From Casuarina equisetifolia (lineage: Eukaryota; Streptophyta; Magnoliopsida; Fagales; Casuarinaceae): a DNA stretch of 64,000 nucleotides. Location: positions 12,737,884 through 12,801,883 of the forward strand of contig CM052356.1 in NCBI GenBank assembly GCA_028551475.1, given 5' to 3'. A program made the position numbers and the translations under genes. This document shows positions 1-10,630 of the stretch, piece by piece (positions within the stretch are counted from its first letter, which is position 1; each line of letters starts with the position of its first letter). The notes beneath the pieces were generated by a model. The model was not told the DNA's origin and ran no database searches. It saw only the letters and a list, made by a program, of their open reading frames with translations.

Positions 1-30
1 CTTAATACTAGGTTTATTTGTGTGACTTGT

Positions 31-1459
31 TTACATACTTGGATTAATTTTATACCAAAAAAAATAATAGTGATTAACTTTTGGCCCAAACAATTCAACC
101 CCCTTTCTTGTTAAGTCATAAAAACCAACATAGTCATCCATAGCTACCATTATTAGATCCACCTTTTCCCTCCATTTTCCAGTATGCAAGTCCATTCCTT
201 GGGCAATTCTAGCCACTGGCCATAAGGTGTTGTTCACTATCTTCAGTGAACTAATATCTTTTTTCATCGAGGGACCCAACTTCTTGGCTTCTCTAGGTGT
301 AATGAAATTGTGGGTTGTAGCCAAATCCACCATTGCCTTGGTGTTTTTGTTGTTGTCTACACACTTTATGTACATTAGAGATTTTGCAGCAAATTTTAAG
401 GCCTTCCATAAAATTGAACATCTAAAGGGCCGCCATATACCCTTCCTTTACTAGGTTTCCTTTGGAACTGTATCTTGATCCATTGCATTCAACAATCTTT
501 TCTTCAAACAATCTTTCATATAATGAGGGATTTTGCAAATAAAGCAAGAGAGATTACCTTTCTTTTTCTCGTCATCACGACTAGAAGATGACTTATTACC
601 TTCATTCCAATTGAATGAGGGTCAACTTCCTCCTTCTCTTCCTAAGTTGTCACCCCGGGTAGGTGGTTTAGACAAAACATTAATTCACCTCTGATTTGGC
701 AAAGACTCCATGATAGAGATAACTTGATTTAGCTTGGTCACGCCTCATTTCTCTATCTCATCCTTTACCCATTTCTTAAGGCCATTCATAAAGAAGAATA
801 AGAGAGTCTTTTCTAGCATGCCCTTAAGGTATAGAGTTTCCTCAGCGAAAGCTTGCACATAAGCTTGTAGGGTTGTGGTGTGTTTTAAATCCCATAATGT
901 TTTATGAGCTCTCTGGTCAACATTCTTAGGAAGGAATTGCTTTTTCAATGTCTTTTTGAATTCCTTATAGGTGTCAGTTGGCTCACCCCTATTTTTTGCT
1001 TCTTGGCATTTCTTATGCCACCACACATTAGCACTATGAGTGACATAATAAGAAGCAATTTGTACCTTTATTTGATCATCAGTAATGTTAGCAATCTTGA
1101 AATATTGCCCCATATGCCACAAGAAGTCTTCAACTTTTGTTGCATCTTGCTTCCCATCATAACTCTTCAGCTTGAGGATATCTCCATGAGGGATAATAGT
1201 AAAAGTAGCCCTTGATTGGAGTTGTTTTACAACTCCTTTCATCTCTTGGAATTGCTTTGTCCTTTCATTTCCACAACTTGTTCCTCAATGCAAGAAACAT
1301 AACTTTCTAGCAAACTAAGTCTTTCCTCCATGGACACCATGGTTTTAGCTTGCGTTCTCTTTTGCTTTGCCACCTGGGGCTAGTGTTGGGATTCTTTTGC
1401 ACCTTCAAACACCATCTCGAGAATTTAGCATGCCTTAAGAGTTAGGCTCTAATATTACT
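31..1459 (-). mobile_element. Ty3/gypsy gag-protease remnant
   Basis: Reading leftwards, this is the gag and protease part of a gypsy-type LTR retrotransposon. The gag core (capsid-like domain with the conserved W-W...F...L..F pattern) is open from 1242 to 745. A Glu-rich leader from about 1360 feeds into it but is out of frame by one base near 1240. A CCHC zinc knuckle of the CX2CX3HX4C type lies at 546-508. The aspartic protease region is open at 375-31, but the family D-[ST]-G-A-T-H-N-F-I signature reads D-L-A-T-T-H-N-F-I. The catalytic Asp is kept while the following residues and glycine are lost. Stops separate the knuckle from the protease. Reverse transcriptase and integrase would lie left of base 1, so only the 5' part is visible. 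A degenerate initiator-tRNA-Met-like primer site sits just left of 1460. Family assignment is firm; present function is unlikely. Confidence 0.85.
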
Positions 1460-1957
1460 TGTAACGGACTAGGAGAAATTTGTTTGGCACTTAGGTTTCA
1501 GCGAAGAACTAACTCAGCCTTCTAACTAGGATCACTTTAACGAGAAAACTTCTAGAAAGAATATAAGAGAAGTAGTTTGGAACAATGGGAGAGCTTTAGT
1601 GTTTAAGTGAGGAGAAAAGGATTGGGAGGTTCCTTTTATATAGGTTGTAGCCACTTCAAAGGAATTAAATAGATTATCAGTTACACATTTAAAGCATCGT
1701 GATAAATGTGTAAATGTTATATAGGATTCAAATTAGGTTCATTGAATTGGGACGTTTATTAATCTAAACCATTGAAATACTCATAACAGTGAACATTACA
1801 ACCATAAATAATGAATCATAACAGTCATCTTATTGAAAATAAGAGTTGTTACACTTTCAAGAAGATAAGTAATGTTTTCCCTATTAAAGAGGTCAGTTAC
1901 ATTCTCGCCAATTCAAAATCAACAAAAATATAAAAGGAAATAATACAATGGGTATCA
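1460..1957 (-). repeat. Probable 5' LTR of the gypsy remnant
   Basis: The sequence right of the gag leader begins TGTAACGG at 1460, directly beside a degenerate tRNA-Met primer site, as expected for the inner end of a 5' LTR on the minus strand. A TATA box reading cctatataaaagg on the minus strand lies at 1644-1632, well placed to start an element transcript. The outer end is not certain. I stopped at about 1957, where the sequence reads tgatacccattg on the minus strand, but no partner LTR is in the window to fix it. Confidence 0.5.
1632..1644 (-). promoter_or_regulatory. TATA box in gypsy LTR
   Basis: The minus strand reads cctatataaaagg, a strong plant TATA box, about 170-185 bases upstream of the inner LTR end and in the same direction as gag. 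Whether it is still used cannot be told from sequence. Confidence 0.6.
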
Positions 1958-3799
1958 CTTAAGTGGATGACCTAACAACAAGGAAACTAAGCAGGTTAGA
2001 CTCGTACTTGCCAACTTAGTCCATCTGCCCATACTACTAATCCATAACATAGAAGTTTGGGTCACACTCACTTGGCCAACACATCAACCCGTACTATTAG
2101 TCCAAAACAATTGACCTATATTGCCATTCTAAAACATTAGAGCTTGATTTGTACTTGACCAACAATTGTTGGCCTATATTATACCAATGTGGAACATTAG
2201 TACTTTTGTCTATAGATCACCACATTTAGAGTAGATGTTGTAGAACAAGTTGCTCACTTGAGTTAGTATTGCATGCAAATACAAGAAACTTGAAGCTTTG
2301 CCATAAAATTCTTAAGTGCATCAATGTGTAACTGATAAAAAGAAATGAGAACAAGAAGCATGAGATGGATGAAAGAGATGATGACATTCATGGTTTAGCT
2401 TGGTACATGCATGCTTGGTTGAAGGAAGTGGAGAGCTTGTCCAATCACCATAGCATGTGCAGCAGCTGGCCAGTGGAGAAAAACATAGGAAATTTGTGCA
2501 AGATAGAGTTATATCACCATTGGCTCTTCTAATCTATTTTGACAAATAAAAACAAACATTGTAAAGTTCCAATATATGTTTGAGTTTCTTCTCTTTTGTT
2601 GTATTAGAAAACCCATTTTTTTTTCCTTAAAATTGACTTGTAAATGAGAGAAACACATGGTAGTTTATTGGTAATGTGGAACATACACGTGATTTCAATA
2701 TTGCCCCTTTGCCACAATCACGGTGAAACACTTCCAATGAGGATCCACTAATCCATGAATGAAAAGATATTTCATTTATAACCTTTACTTGGATATCTTG
2801 TTAAAAAGTTTATTTTATACAAAAGTTGACTCAAGAATGATGGAATCTTTCATTTATATGTAGAGAATTTCCAAATAGGATTTAAGTTTACGACTTGCTT
2901 TTTTCACACCCTTCTTAATAAGCCATCTTGCAGCCAATAGAGGGCTGTAGGCTTTGTGTCAACTTCGGATAAAAGGGGTACTGGTTCTTGAATTAGTACT
3001 CTGACGTTTATACTCTGGTTCTAGTCTAATTTAAACAATGGTAATCTTTTGTGATACCATTCTTGACATGTCGAAATTCCAAGAATTTACATTCAGTGGA
3101 ATAGAAGACAAGAAACAAATAAAAATGTTTATTAGCTGTGCTTAGGGTTTAGGTTTGTAGAATTGGCATTTGAGGTACTCTTTCGTGCCAGCTCGAATAG
3201 TATTTATAAAAATACTGTGTAAGAACTTCACTGAGCAATGTGCTTTGGACATGGCTATTTGGAAGGACAGCTGGCGGGATGTACATTGTTGTCAGAGGAC
3301 CATATGTTTAAAGAATCAGATACTTTGATGTCAATATGAGTGAATTATCAAGCCAACGAAACCTTCATCAGAGCAGTCACTTGCTCCTTTGTGTTTTCGT
3401 GAAAAGAAATGGGAGGTCTACCAGTCTTTCATCTAGAGCCATTCTAACTTGCAAGGAGAATTGTAACCACATTCATGGTGGTCCTCGGAAGGAATTCATT
3501 AGGTTCTTGTCTCCAAGAAGGAAACCACATATTAGTTATTAGAAAGTCTGCTTTGTTAATTGAAATGACTTTGCAGTGAAATGTCCACGTAAACTATGAT
3601 AGAAGAATGTTAGATTGAAGTCCATAACCAGGTCATCAAGAACCCAGAATTCGTACATTTCGTAAAAGTTCTATGTACTCTTGTTCTTGCAGATCTAGAT
3701 ATCTCATACATTATGTTTGCATTTTTTATCATTGCCATTTCCTGATGGCATACAACATGGAAAACATCTAAAATATTAAGATAGGACCACCACTGCTTA
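1958..3799. other. Intergenic, no gene seen
   Basis: No supportable coding sequence was seen. The few ORFs (for example 3336-3542) have no recognisable domain or splice structure. The right-hand part may include the 3' untranslated and downstream region of the H+-ATPase gene. Confidence 0.5.
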
Positions 3800-4070
3800 T
3801 GATAAGGAAGGAAAAAGGGGCAGTTGCAGCAAGAAAACTGGGTGAAAATTGACAACCCCGCTCCCACAACAGAGCAAGAAGAAACGAAAGACAGCTACTG
3901 CTTTGGCACTCAAAAGTACATACGAAAAGGAAACAAAACAAGTGTTGTAGCACAAACATGCCCTCCTTTCCAGAAGAGAATTGATTATACCTTCTTTCTT
4001 TTCTAGAGTGTGCACATCATCAAACAGCAGCCCTGCTCCCCCACCTCCTGAAATTGTTGCTTCTGGCTTT

Positions 4071-7000
4071 TCACACTGTGTAATGCTGCTGGATTGTATC
4101 AATGTCCAGCCCTTTTAGCTTCACCACTGACTCAACATGACCCTTGAGTGTGAGAAGCTCCCGAAGCCTATAGGTGCAAAGTTAAAAGACGACAAAGAAA
4201 AAGGCACTTAGTCAACAAAGTGATTCACGGTTGAAGATCCTATACGTAATGAGACTAAGACCTGAAACCGTGCCTACCGTAAGAAAAGAACGCAGAACGG
4301 ACCATGTTCTTATCAGGAAGCCTAACGAAAGTGAGACTTACCTTGCAACCTCAGCACGCCTCTTGGCCTGTTCAGCAATCTCAGACAGCTCTCTGTAGTT
4401 GCTCTTCTCATGAAAGATAGTAGAAGTTTCTGGTGGTTGAAGCCCGTGTAGTGTTCTCTGAGCAAGAGCCCATTGAGCTTCTCTCTCCTCCTTGCCATAA
4501 TCTTTCTTGGTGGTAAAGGCAGTCTGTGACATATAGATTAGATTAAAAAAAAAATTGTAGAAATTCGAGTTTCAGTTCACTGATCCTACTTGCTAGATGA
4601 ACAACCCTACTTCCGGAAACGTATATGAAGCCAAACCTTGTTTTCTAGCAAGTTATTCCAAGCATTCCCTCTTAAGATGTAGCGAATGGCAAACTTTAGA
4701 AAGTCGAGTGGAACATAGAAGACAATACTGTAAAGCCAGATGACTCCGGCCCATCCCCAACCCATTCCTTTTATACTTGCAAAGCCCCAGTTGGCATACA
4801 CGGCTATGAGTGTAGCAACCTGCGAAGACCATTATCAATTAGCTTCTTGCATCATAAAACATGCCAATGTTTTCGCATTGGACCACTATTCTTACCAATT
4901 GGGCAATACAAAAAGCGGAGACCAGTAGCAGTCCAGGGCGTTCAAGAAAGGACCAGTTTCGAGATCGAGTCACAAATATCAGAGCCTGGCTCACAATACT
5001 AACTTGCAAGTACAATGCAGCCATCTCTTCTTCAGGCACTAAATGTCTTACACCAAATTTGTCCTGAAATTGCATGAAAACAAGTCATATTAAACTGGGG
5101 TCCTACACAAATAATTAGCTACCATCTAGCTTATTTAAGCATTACAATGAAGACATCTCTTACGGGGAAAAATGTCGTATCATGCATCGCATAGAAGAAT
5201 ACAACCGTCATCAATGCCAAGTAACCTCCAAGAACAACCCCAGTAGCAAATATCTCTCTCAGTTTCCAGCTATCTGGTAAAGGAGAGGGCTTCACTCTAT
5301 CCTTTGAGATTGTCATAATTGTTCCTTTGAAATATAACAACATACAGTCATAAGAAACAAGCTGTGTAAGCACAAAGAATGAGAAAGGAGTTAAATACAT
5401 TTTGAAATAGCACCTACTAAGAACTTACCGTCGTTTAGAATGGCAATGATCAGAACCATAAAGGGAGAAAAGTCGAACTTCCATTTGAGAGCAATAATCA
5501 AGAAGCCAAACTGCAATTAAATAGAACAAGCACATAGATCAACACCAATCCTTCAACAACTTTGTAGTTTTAAAAGCATCAGCAGTCACTTACCACTATT
5601 CGAATGGTGATGGAGACTGCATAGATCTGCGAAAGGAGAAGTGTGGGGAACTGTAAACTGTGCATTCAGTGAAAAACATAGAATATGGTCAAGAAGAGAA
5701 GAGAGCAACTAACAGTGTAGTTCTTCATTCTTTGGAATATAGATCTGCTAGTTAGCACTGCACTGATAATAACACTCAACCCAGGTTCAGTGAGAACAAT
5801 GTCAGAAGCACTTCTCGCAGCATCAGTGGCATCAGCAACAGCAATTCCAATATCGGCCTTCTTCAAAGCAGGGGCATCATTGACCCCATCTCCAGTCATT
5901 CCACAGATGTGCTTAAGCTCTTGCAACTTCTTCACAATTTCGTACTTGTGTTCTATGCAGCAGGAAGCAGAAACGGGTGAGAGAAGAAATAAACTGTCCA
6001 TAAAACTAGATGTTGAAGTGTCAAATTTCTTGTTTGTGGCCAGCCAGCATGCTAGAAGCACCAACCTGGAAATACTCCAGCAAAACCATCTGCCTTTTCA
6101 ATCAACTCTTCAACGGGAAGGCCAGCGATGCTTTCATCCTTGTGTTGACCGAGTAAGGAAGCAGATGGGTACATGTTTGTTCCCATTCCCAGTCTTCGGC
6201 CCGTTTCCTTTGCTATTGCAAGTTGATCGCCTGCACATCATAACAGTAGAATTGAGCAGAATCCTCAGAATATATATATTGCATTAAAACAACTACTAGC
6301 ATTACCAGTAATCATCTTGACATTGACACCAAGATTGAGAGCTCTTCGGATTGTTTCTGCACTGTCATGTCTTGGAGGATCAAACAAGGGCAACAAACCA
6401 ACAAACTGCCATGGAGCGCCTGCACTTTCCTTGGATTTCTCTGGCACTACCTGCACCAAAAAAAAAAAAAAAAAACACAAGGGGAAAAGAGGAGGTTTTT
6501 GTCAATAAAATGAGGAGGTGTGAGAAGTATTAGCTATTGAAATTAAGATTTCAAATAAAAACCTGTCTAGCAACAGCCAGTGATCGTAGTCCACGCTCAG
6601 CAAACTTATCAATAACAGAAAAAGCCTTCCTCTTAACATCCTCCTTGCAGTTGCATAGGGTAAGAATCTGTTCACAGAAATTAAATACTTAACAAAAGGG
6701 CTTTTCTAGGAAACCTATTCAAATAGGTTATAGCAATTTTGGGTCAACTGAACAGCAGGAATAGCATTACCTGCTCGGGGGCCCCTTTGCTTGATCGGTG
6801 CCAGCTTCCATCACCATCAATGTAAGTCAAAGCCGTTCTCTTGTCCACTGGGTTGAATGGCAAGAAGTGAACCTCTCTGATGCCAGCTCGAGCCTGCGTA
6901 GTTGCACATATTTCGAACATACCCACAATAATTCAGAGCACTACTTACAAATTGAAGAAACAGCAGAGCAAGAAACATTTCATTTCTGAACAGAAGAGCC

Positions 7001-10000
7001 GTTTTCATTTTCAAGTAGTGTTCGATCGATTACGTATTAATCAATATTCGATTGATTGGTCTGAGGTTATCGACAAAAAACAAGGAAAAGAAAACTTAAT
7101 TCAGTAAGTCAGACCTCCTTAGGGTCAGCAAGCATTCCAACGATGGCAGCATCAATGGCGTCCTGGTTCTCAGTCCTAGAAGCCCTTGCAGCAAGCAGAA
7201 TCACATATTCCTTATCCACACCCTTTGCAAACACCTCGACCAAGTTTTTGTCAACACTAAGCTTGTTGAGAGTTAATGTTCCTGTCTTGTCACTGCAAAG
7301 TACGTCCATGCCAGCCATCTCTTCGATTGCAGTCATTCTCTTTGTGATAGCACCCTGCTGAGAGAGCTTGTGGGAACCAATAGCCATAGTCACCGACAAG
7401 ACAGTGGGCATGGCAATTGGGATGCCTCCAATCAAGAGAACCAGAAGATTGTTAATTCCAGCCCTGTATGCGCGGTGCTGAATTGGGTACATGACGATGA
7501 TCTCAATCAACATTCCAATGGCAATGGAAACAATACAGAAGTTTCCAATAGCTGTGAGCACCTTCTGAAAGTGCCCAACCTGGTTGGTGCTATCCACAAG
7601 ATGCGCTGCCTTCCCAAAGAAAGTATGAACGCCCGTAGCAATAACCACGGCTTCAATTTCACCTTGCTTACAAGTTGAACCAGAGAAAATTTCATCCCCT
7701 GGATTCTTGGTTACAGGAAGTGATTCTCCAGTAAGGGCAGACTGGTCAACCTTCAAAGGATCGCCTTCAAGAAGACGTGCATCAGCAGGGATGATGTCTC
7801 CCAACTTGACGGTAATGATGTCTCCTGGAACCAGAATTGCAGCGTCCTGCTCGCTCCATTTACCATCCCTAAGCACCTACGCATAAAATACCATGAAACA
7901 TGAGATGCAGCTTACACTTTCTATTATGGTCATAACAACCACTTTGTTGACTAAGTCATCTTTTATGTCTCATAATCATCACCAAGTTTAACACATGCCT
8001 CAACCCCTAGTAAACAAAAATGCTAAACAATTCAGAAATTCCAGGCTTACTCGTTTCACAAAAACCTGTAACTTACAGTCATACCAACAGAGAGTTGGCT
8101 TTCTTACTCATTTTTCTGGGGAAAAAAAAAAAAAAAGGAGAGTTCTTTAAGTTAGTGTCTATAAATTGAGACTAATCATTGGTTGTTACCTTAGTTTTTG
8201 GAGCAAGACTAGCCATGAGAGCTGCAGCAGCGTTCCCCGCATTGTTTTCCTCGATAAAACTGATTGTAGAGTTGATAACGAGCAGGCAGATAATACCCAC
8301 AAAGTCTTGCCAATCTGGGGGCTTTCCATCACCATTTGCCAGTGCAATAGCCATTATAGCTGCAGCTTCCATGACCCAAGAAAGGGGATTCCACATGAAC
8401 CCCAGAAACTTGAGGATTTTGCTTTCCTGTTCATTTAAATTCAAGCAGATACAAGCCATCACTTTCAGAATGTATAAACAGTTTACTCGAAAATTGAGCA
8501 TAGTTAATGTATTCATTTAGTACCTTTTTTTCCTCTAGTTTGTTGGGTCCAAAGATCTGGAGACGGCTGTCTCCTTCTGCAGTGGTTAAACCCTCTTTCG
8601 TACATTTCAATTGCTCGAAGACCTCCTCAACGGGAATCTTTTCCTGTAAACGAACAATTCCAGACAAGTTGCTACCCAGCAGACCTTCATAGATACTTGA
8701 ATTCGAGAGCCTTTTTCTTTTGCTTTTTCTTTTATTTCATTTTTTTTTTTCAAGTAAAAGGTGCTGCATGCGTCATTGCAAATTGCAAAGAGATTGGAAC
8801 ATATTATCGCGTATTAAACTAGCAACGCTGTCATGTAGCACGAAATAATTTCATCGCACGTAAAAGCTATATCAAGAGCATACTCTCTAGGAGAAAGATT
8901 TATCATTTGGCTTTCAAAAGTGAAAAAATAAATAATTTTTCTTCCATAGCTTATGAATAATAGTTGAAGTCGATCCTAAGCAGCTTCATAATAAGTCAAA
9001 CTGTTCCCCTAAACGTTAAAATGAAGAAACAAACAATTCCGGTGCTTTCTGGAAACCTTCCTGTGCGTTCTTGGGGTAGCTATTAACCTCTTCCAAGAAA
9101 TCTTTAGGATTTGCCATATAAGTAGTTCTAGTACAATTTGGATGGCCTACAAACATAAAGCGCAGGCGTGCTACCCAATCCCAAAAGCGTTGACAAACGC
9201 CCCCAGATAATATCAGAAGGTCCTTGTCAGGAGGGAGCTACGCGCGCGTGATAGCACGCACAGACATCCTGTCTGGACGTTGCATCTTAAGAGTAAATTA
9301 ACGAAGAGTCCACCATGGGATTTGATGAATCCAAGAAATAAATAGATGGACTTCAGCAACCGTTGAACGTGAGAGGTTTTCTTTTTTCTTCTTTTAAAAA
9401 GGGGAGAAAGTGTGCAGGGCCAATCAATTTATAGTTTACGGTAAATCGTGCAAAGCAGGCAGGGGAGAGAGATCCGTGATCCCAATCTCCAAAGGTATGA
9501 AAAGATACCGACTTGCAAAGCAACCCGTGGGGGCGTAGGACCATTGAACAGAAGCAGTTTGTGTCTCTCTGGCCATCACGTGTTTAGATCTAGTTTTACA
9601 GTGGATACATGGCTCCTGTTGAGTTGGAAGGAAACCTGTAGGACGGCAGAGAACCAAAGTTCTGATCTAGGACCTAATACCACAAGCACTATAAGTCTAT
9701 CATTTTATGCTGTTTTATGTGCTAATTAACGTCAAATTTAAACTCTGGTTCCCTACGTATATGTGGTCGCTCAATTTTCTTGGCAGGCAAACGAAGGGCC
9801 AGAGGAGAAGCAAAGTCAGAATCATGAGAAGATTAAAAAGTCGCACATATTCTAGGTCCAGTAGCCTCCTATGAGAAAGGAAGAAGGAAAAACCAAATGA
9901 AAATGATATTAAAAACTGCATCTTTGGAGCCGTAGTAGACCGCCCATAAGAAAGAACGAAAGGGATCTTCAAAAGAACCATTTAGGCTCTGATCTGTGCA

Positions 10001-10252
10001 TTACCAAAAGATGAACTTGAGAATAAAATGAAACGAAAAAGTACGAGACTTCCTGTGCTTCCACCCAAGAGCTCATCAAGCTAAACCCCACGTAAAGTTA
10101 AGAGGGCTCATTTCCAGAACTAATAGGAAGAAGATAAGAAAAAATCTTTTGAGAATAGAAGTAGAAAAAGTTGGGAAACTGAAGGCAAAGTGAAGGAATA
10201 CCAGATCAACGGTCTCGTTCTTGAGCTGCTCAAGATCGATTGCACCCGCCAT
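4071..10252 (-). CDS. PMA: Plasma-membrane H+-ATPase (P3A-type proton pump)
   Basis: The enzyme hydrolyses ATP to pump protons out of the cell, setting membrane potential and acidifying the wall. Sixteen coding exons join in frame with GT-AG sites: 10252-10202, 8643-8524, 8426-8190, 7876-7115, 6893-6771, 6667-6563, 6450-6306, 6230-6066, 5952-5714, 5626-5594, 5510-5429, 5324-5164, 5063-4896, 4819-4637, 4523-4342, 4167-4071. They total 2,853 nt (950 aa plus stop), the usual family length. Visible motifs are TGES of the actuator domain (residues 185-188), the phosphorylation site CSDKTGT with Asp332, KGAPEQ of the nucleotide-binding domain, [11 protein letters not shown] of the P domain, and the M6 ILNDG proton-site Asp. 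The C-terminal autoinhibitory domain ends HYTV, whose penultimate Thr is the 14-3-3 binding phosphosite. The N terminus starts [17 protein letters not shown] and lines up with other plant pumps. It resembles the tobacco PMA1/PMA2 type more than the AHA10 type. No frame break or lost key residue was seen. Confidence 0.97.
8644..10201 (-). other. Large first coding intron of the H+-ATPase gene
   Basis: This 1,558-bp intron separates the 17-codon first exon from exon 2. Donor and acceptor read CTG|gtattc and ttacag|GAA. It is by far the longest intron in the gene. No coding or transposon signature was seen in it. A long first intron in such a gene could carry enhancer function, but nothing in the sequence proves it. 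Confidence 0.85.
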
Positions 10253-10321
10253 CTTTAAGTTCCCCCCAACAGAAACACCCACACAAGAGTATGAAGGCTT
10301 AGTACTGTGAATCCTGGAGCT

Positions 10322-10336
10322 CTAGAAATGGAGCAT
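10322..10336 (-). promoter_or_regulatory. Upstream ORF 2 of H+-ATPase leader
   Basis: A second short uORF (ATG CTC CAT TTC TAG, 4 codons) ends 69 bases before the main ATG, leaving enough room for reinitiation. It depends on the same predicted transcription start as uORF 1. Confidence 0.5.
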
Positions 10337-10349
10337 GGAGCTGTGAGTT

Positions 10350-10361
10350 TCACAGGACCAT
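10350..10361 (-). promoter_or_regulatory. Upstream ORF 1 of H+-ATPase leader
   Basis: A minimal upstream ORF (ATG GTC CTG TGA, 3 codons) lies about 98 bases before the main start. It is in the mRNA leader if transcription starts 25-35 bases below the TATA box at 10424-10433. Short uORFs are known in leaders of some tobacco H+-ATPase genes, where they modulate translation. A role here is inference. Confidence 0.5.
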
Positions 10362-10423
10362 TGAATGAAAGTTCTGTATCCGAAGAAAAAAGTGATGAGG
10401 CGTAGCTTCTCTTCTCTGCCTCT

Positions 10424-10433
10424 GTTTATATAC
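10424..10433 (-). promoter_or_regulatory. TATA box of H+-ATPase gene
   Basis: The minus strand reads gtatataaac, followed by a pyrimidine/purine-mixed stretch typical of plant core promoters. It lies about 172 bases upstream of the start codon and predicts a leader of roughly 140 bases. Confidence 0.65.
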
Positions 10434-10504
10434 CACTCTTACCATCTCGCCTCCTTGGGTAAGAGAATGTGTCCCCGCCGTTTACCCCCGACCCCAGCTG
10501 GACC

Positions 10505-10630
10505 TCTCTCTCTCTCTCTCGCGGTGATAATGATGTTCTTATGATGGCCATTCCAAGGGGGTTCCAACCTCCCCCTGCCAGACCCACACAGAGGGCCCAT
10601 CTTGTCAACGTGGCACAGGCTATGTGCCAC
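10505..10630 (-). promoter_or_regulatory. Proximal promoter elements of H+-ATPase gene
   Basis: Upstream of the TATA box are, in order: a GA/CT run at about 10505-10520; a GGGCCCA motif (site II/TCP-like) near 10593-10600; an ACGTGGC core (ABRE/G-box-like) at 10608-10614; and a perfect inverted repeat, GTGGCACA at 10610-10617 and TGTGCCAC at 10623-10630, with a 5-base spacer. These are motif matches only; occupancy is not shown. Confidence 0.4.

Noticed and set aside
3797..4102. Minus ORF of 101 codons past the H+-ATPase stop
   Set aside because: Different frame, covers the stop codon and 3' UTR; no domain.
5790..6287. Plus-strand ORF of 165 codons
   Set aside because: It lies antisense over H+-ATPase exons 8-9 and their intron; its open frame is a by-product of the conserved coding strand.
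7143..7678. Plus-strand ORFs within the pump gene
   Set aside because: Antisense shadows of exon 4, which carries clear P-type ATPase motifs.
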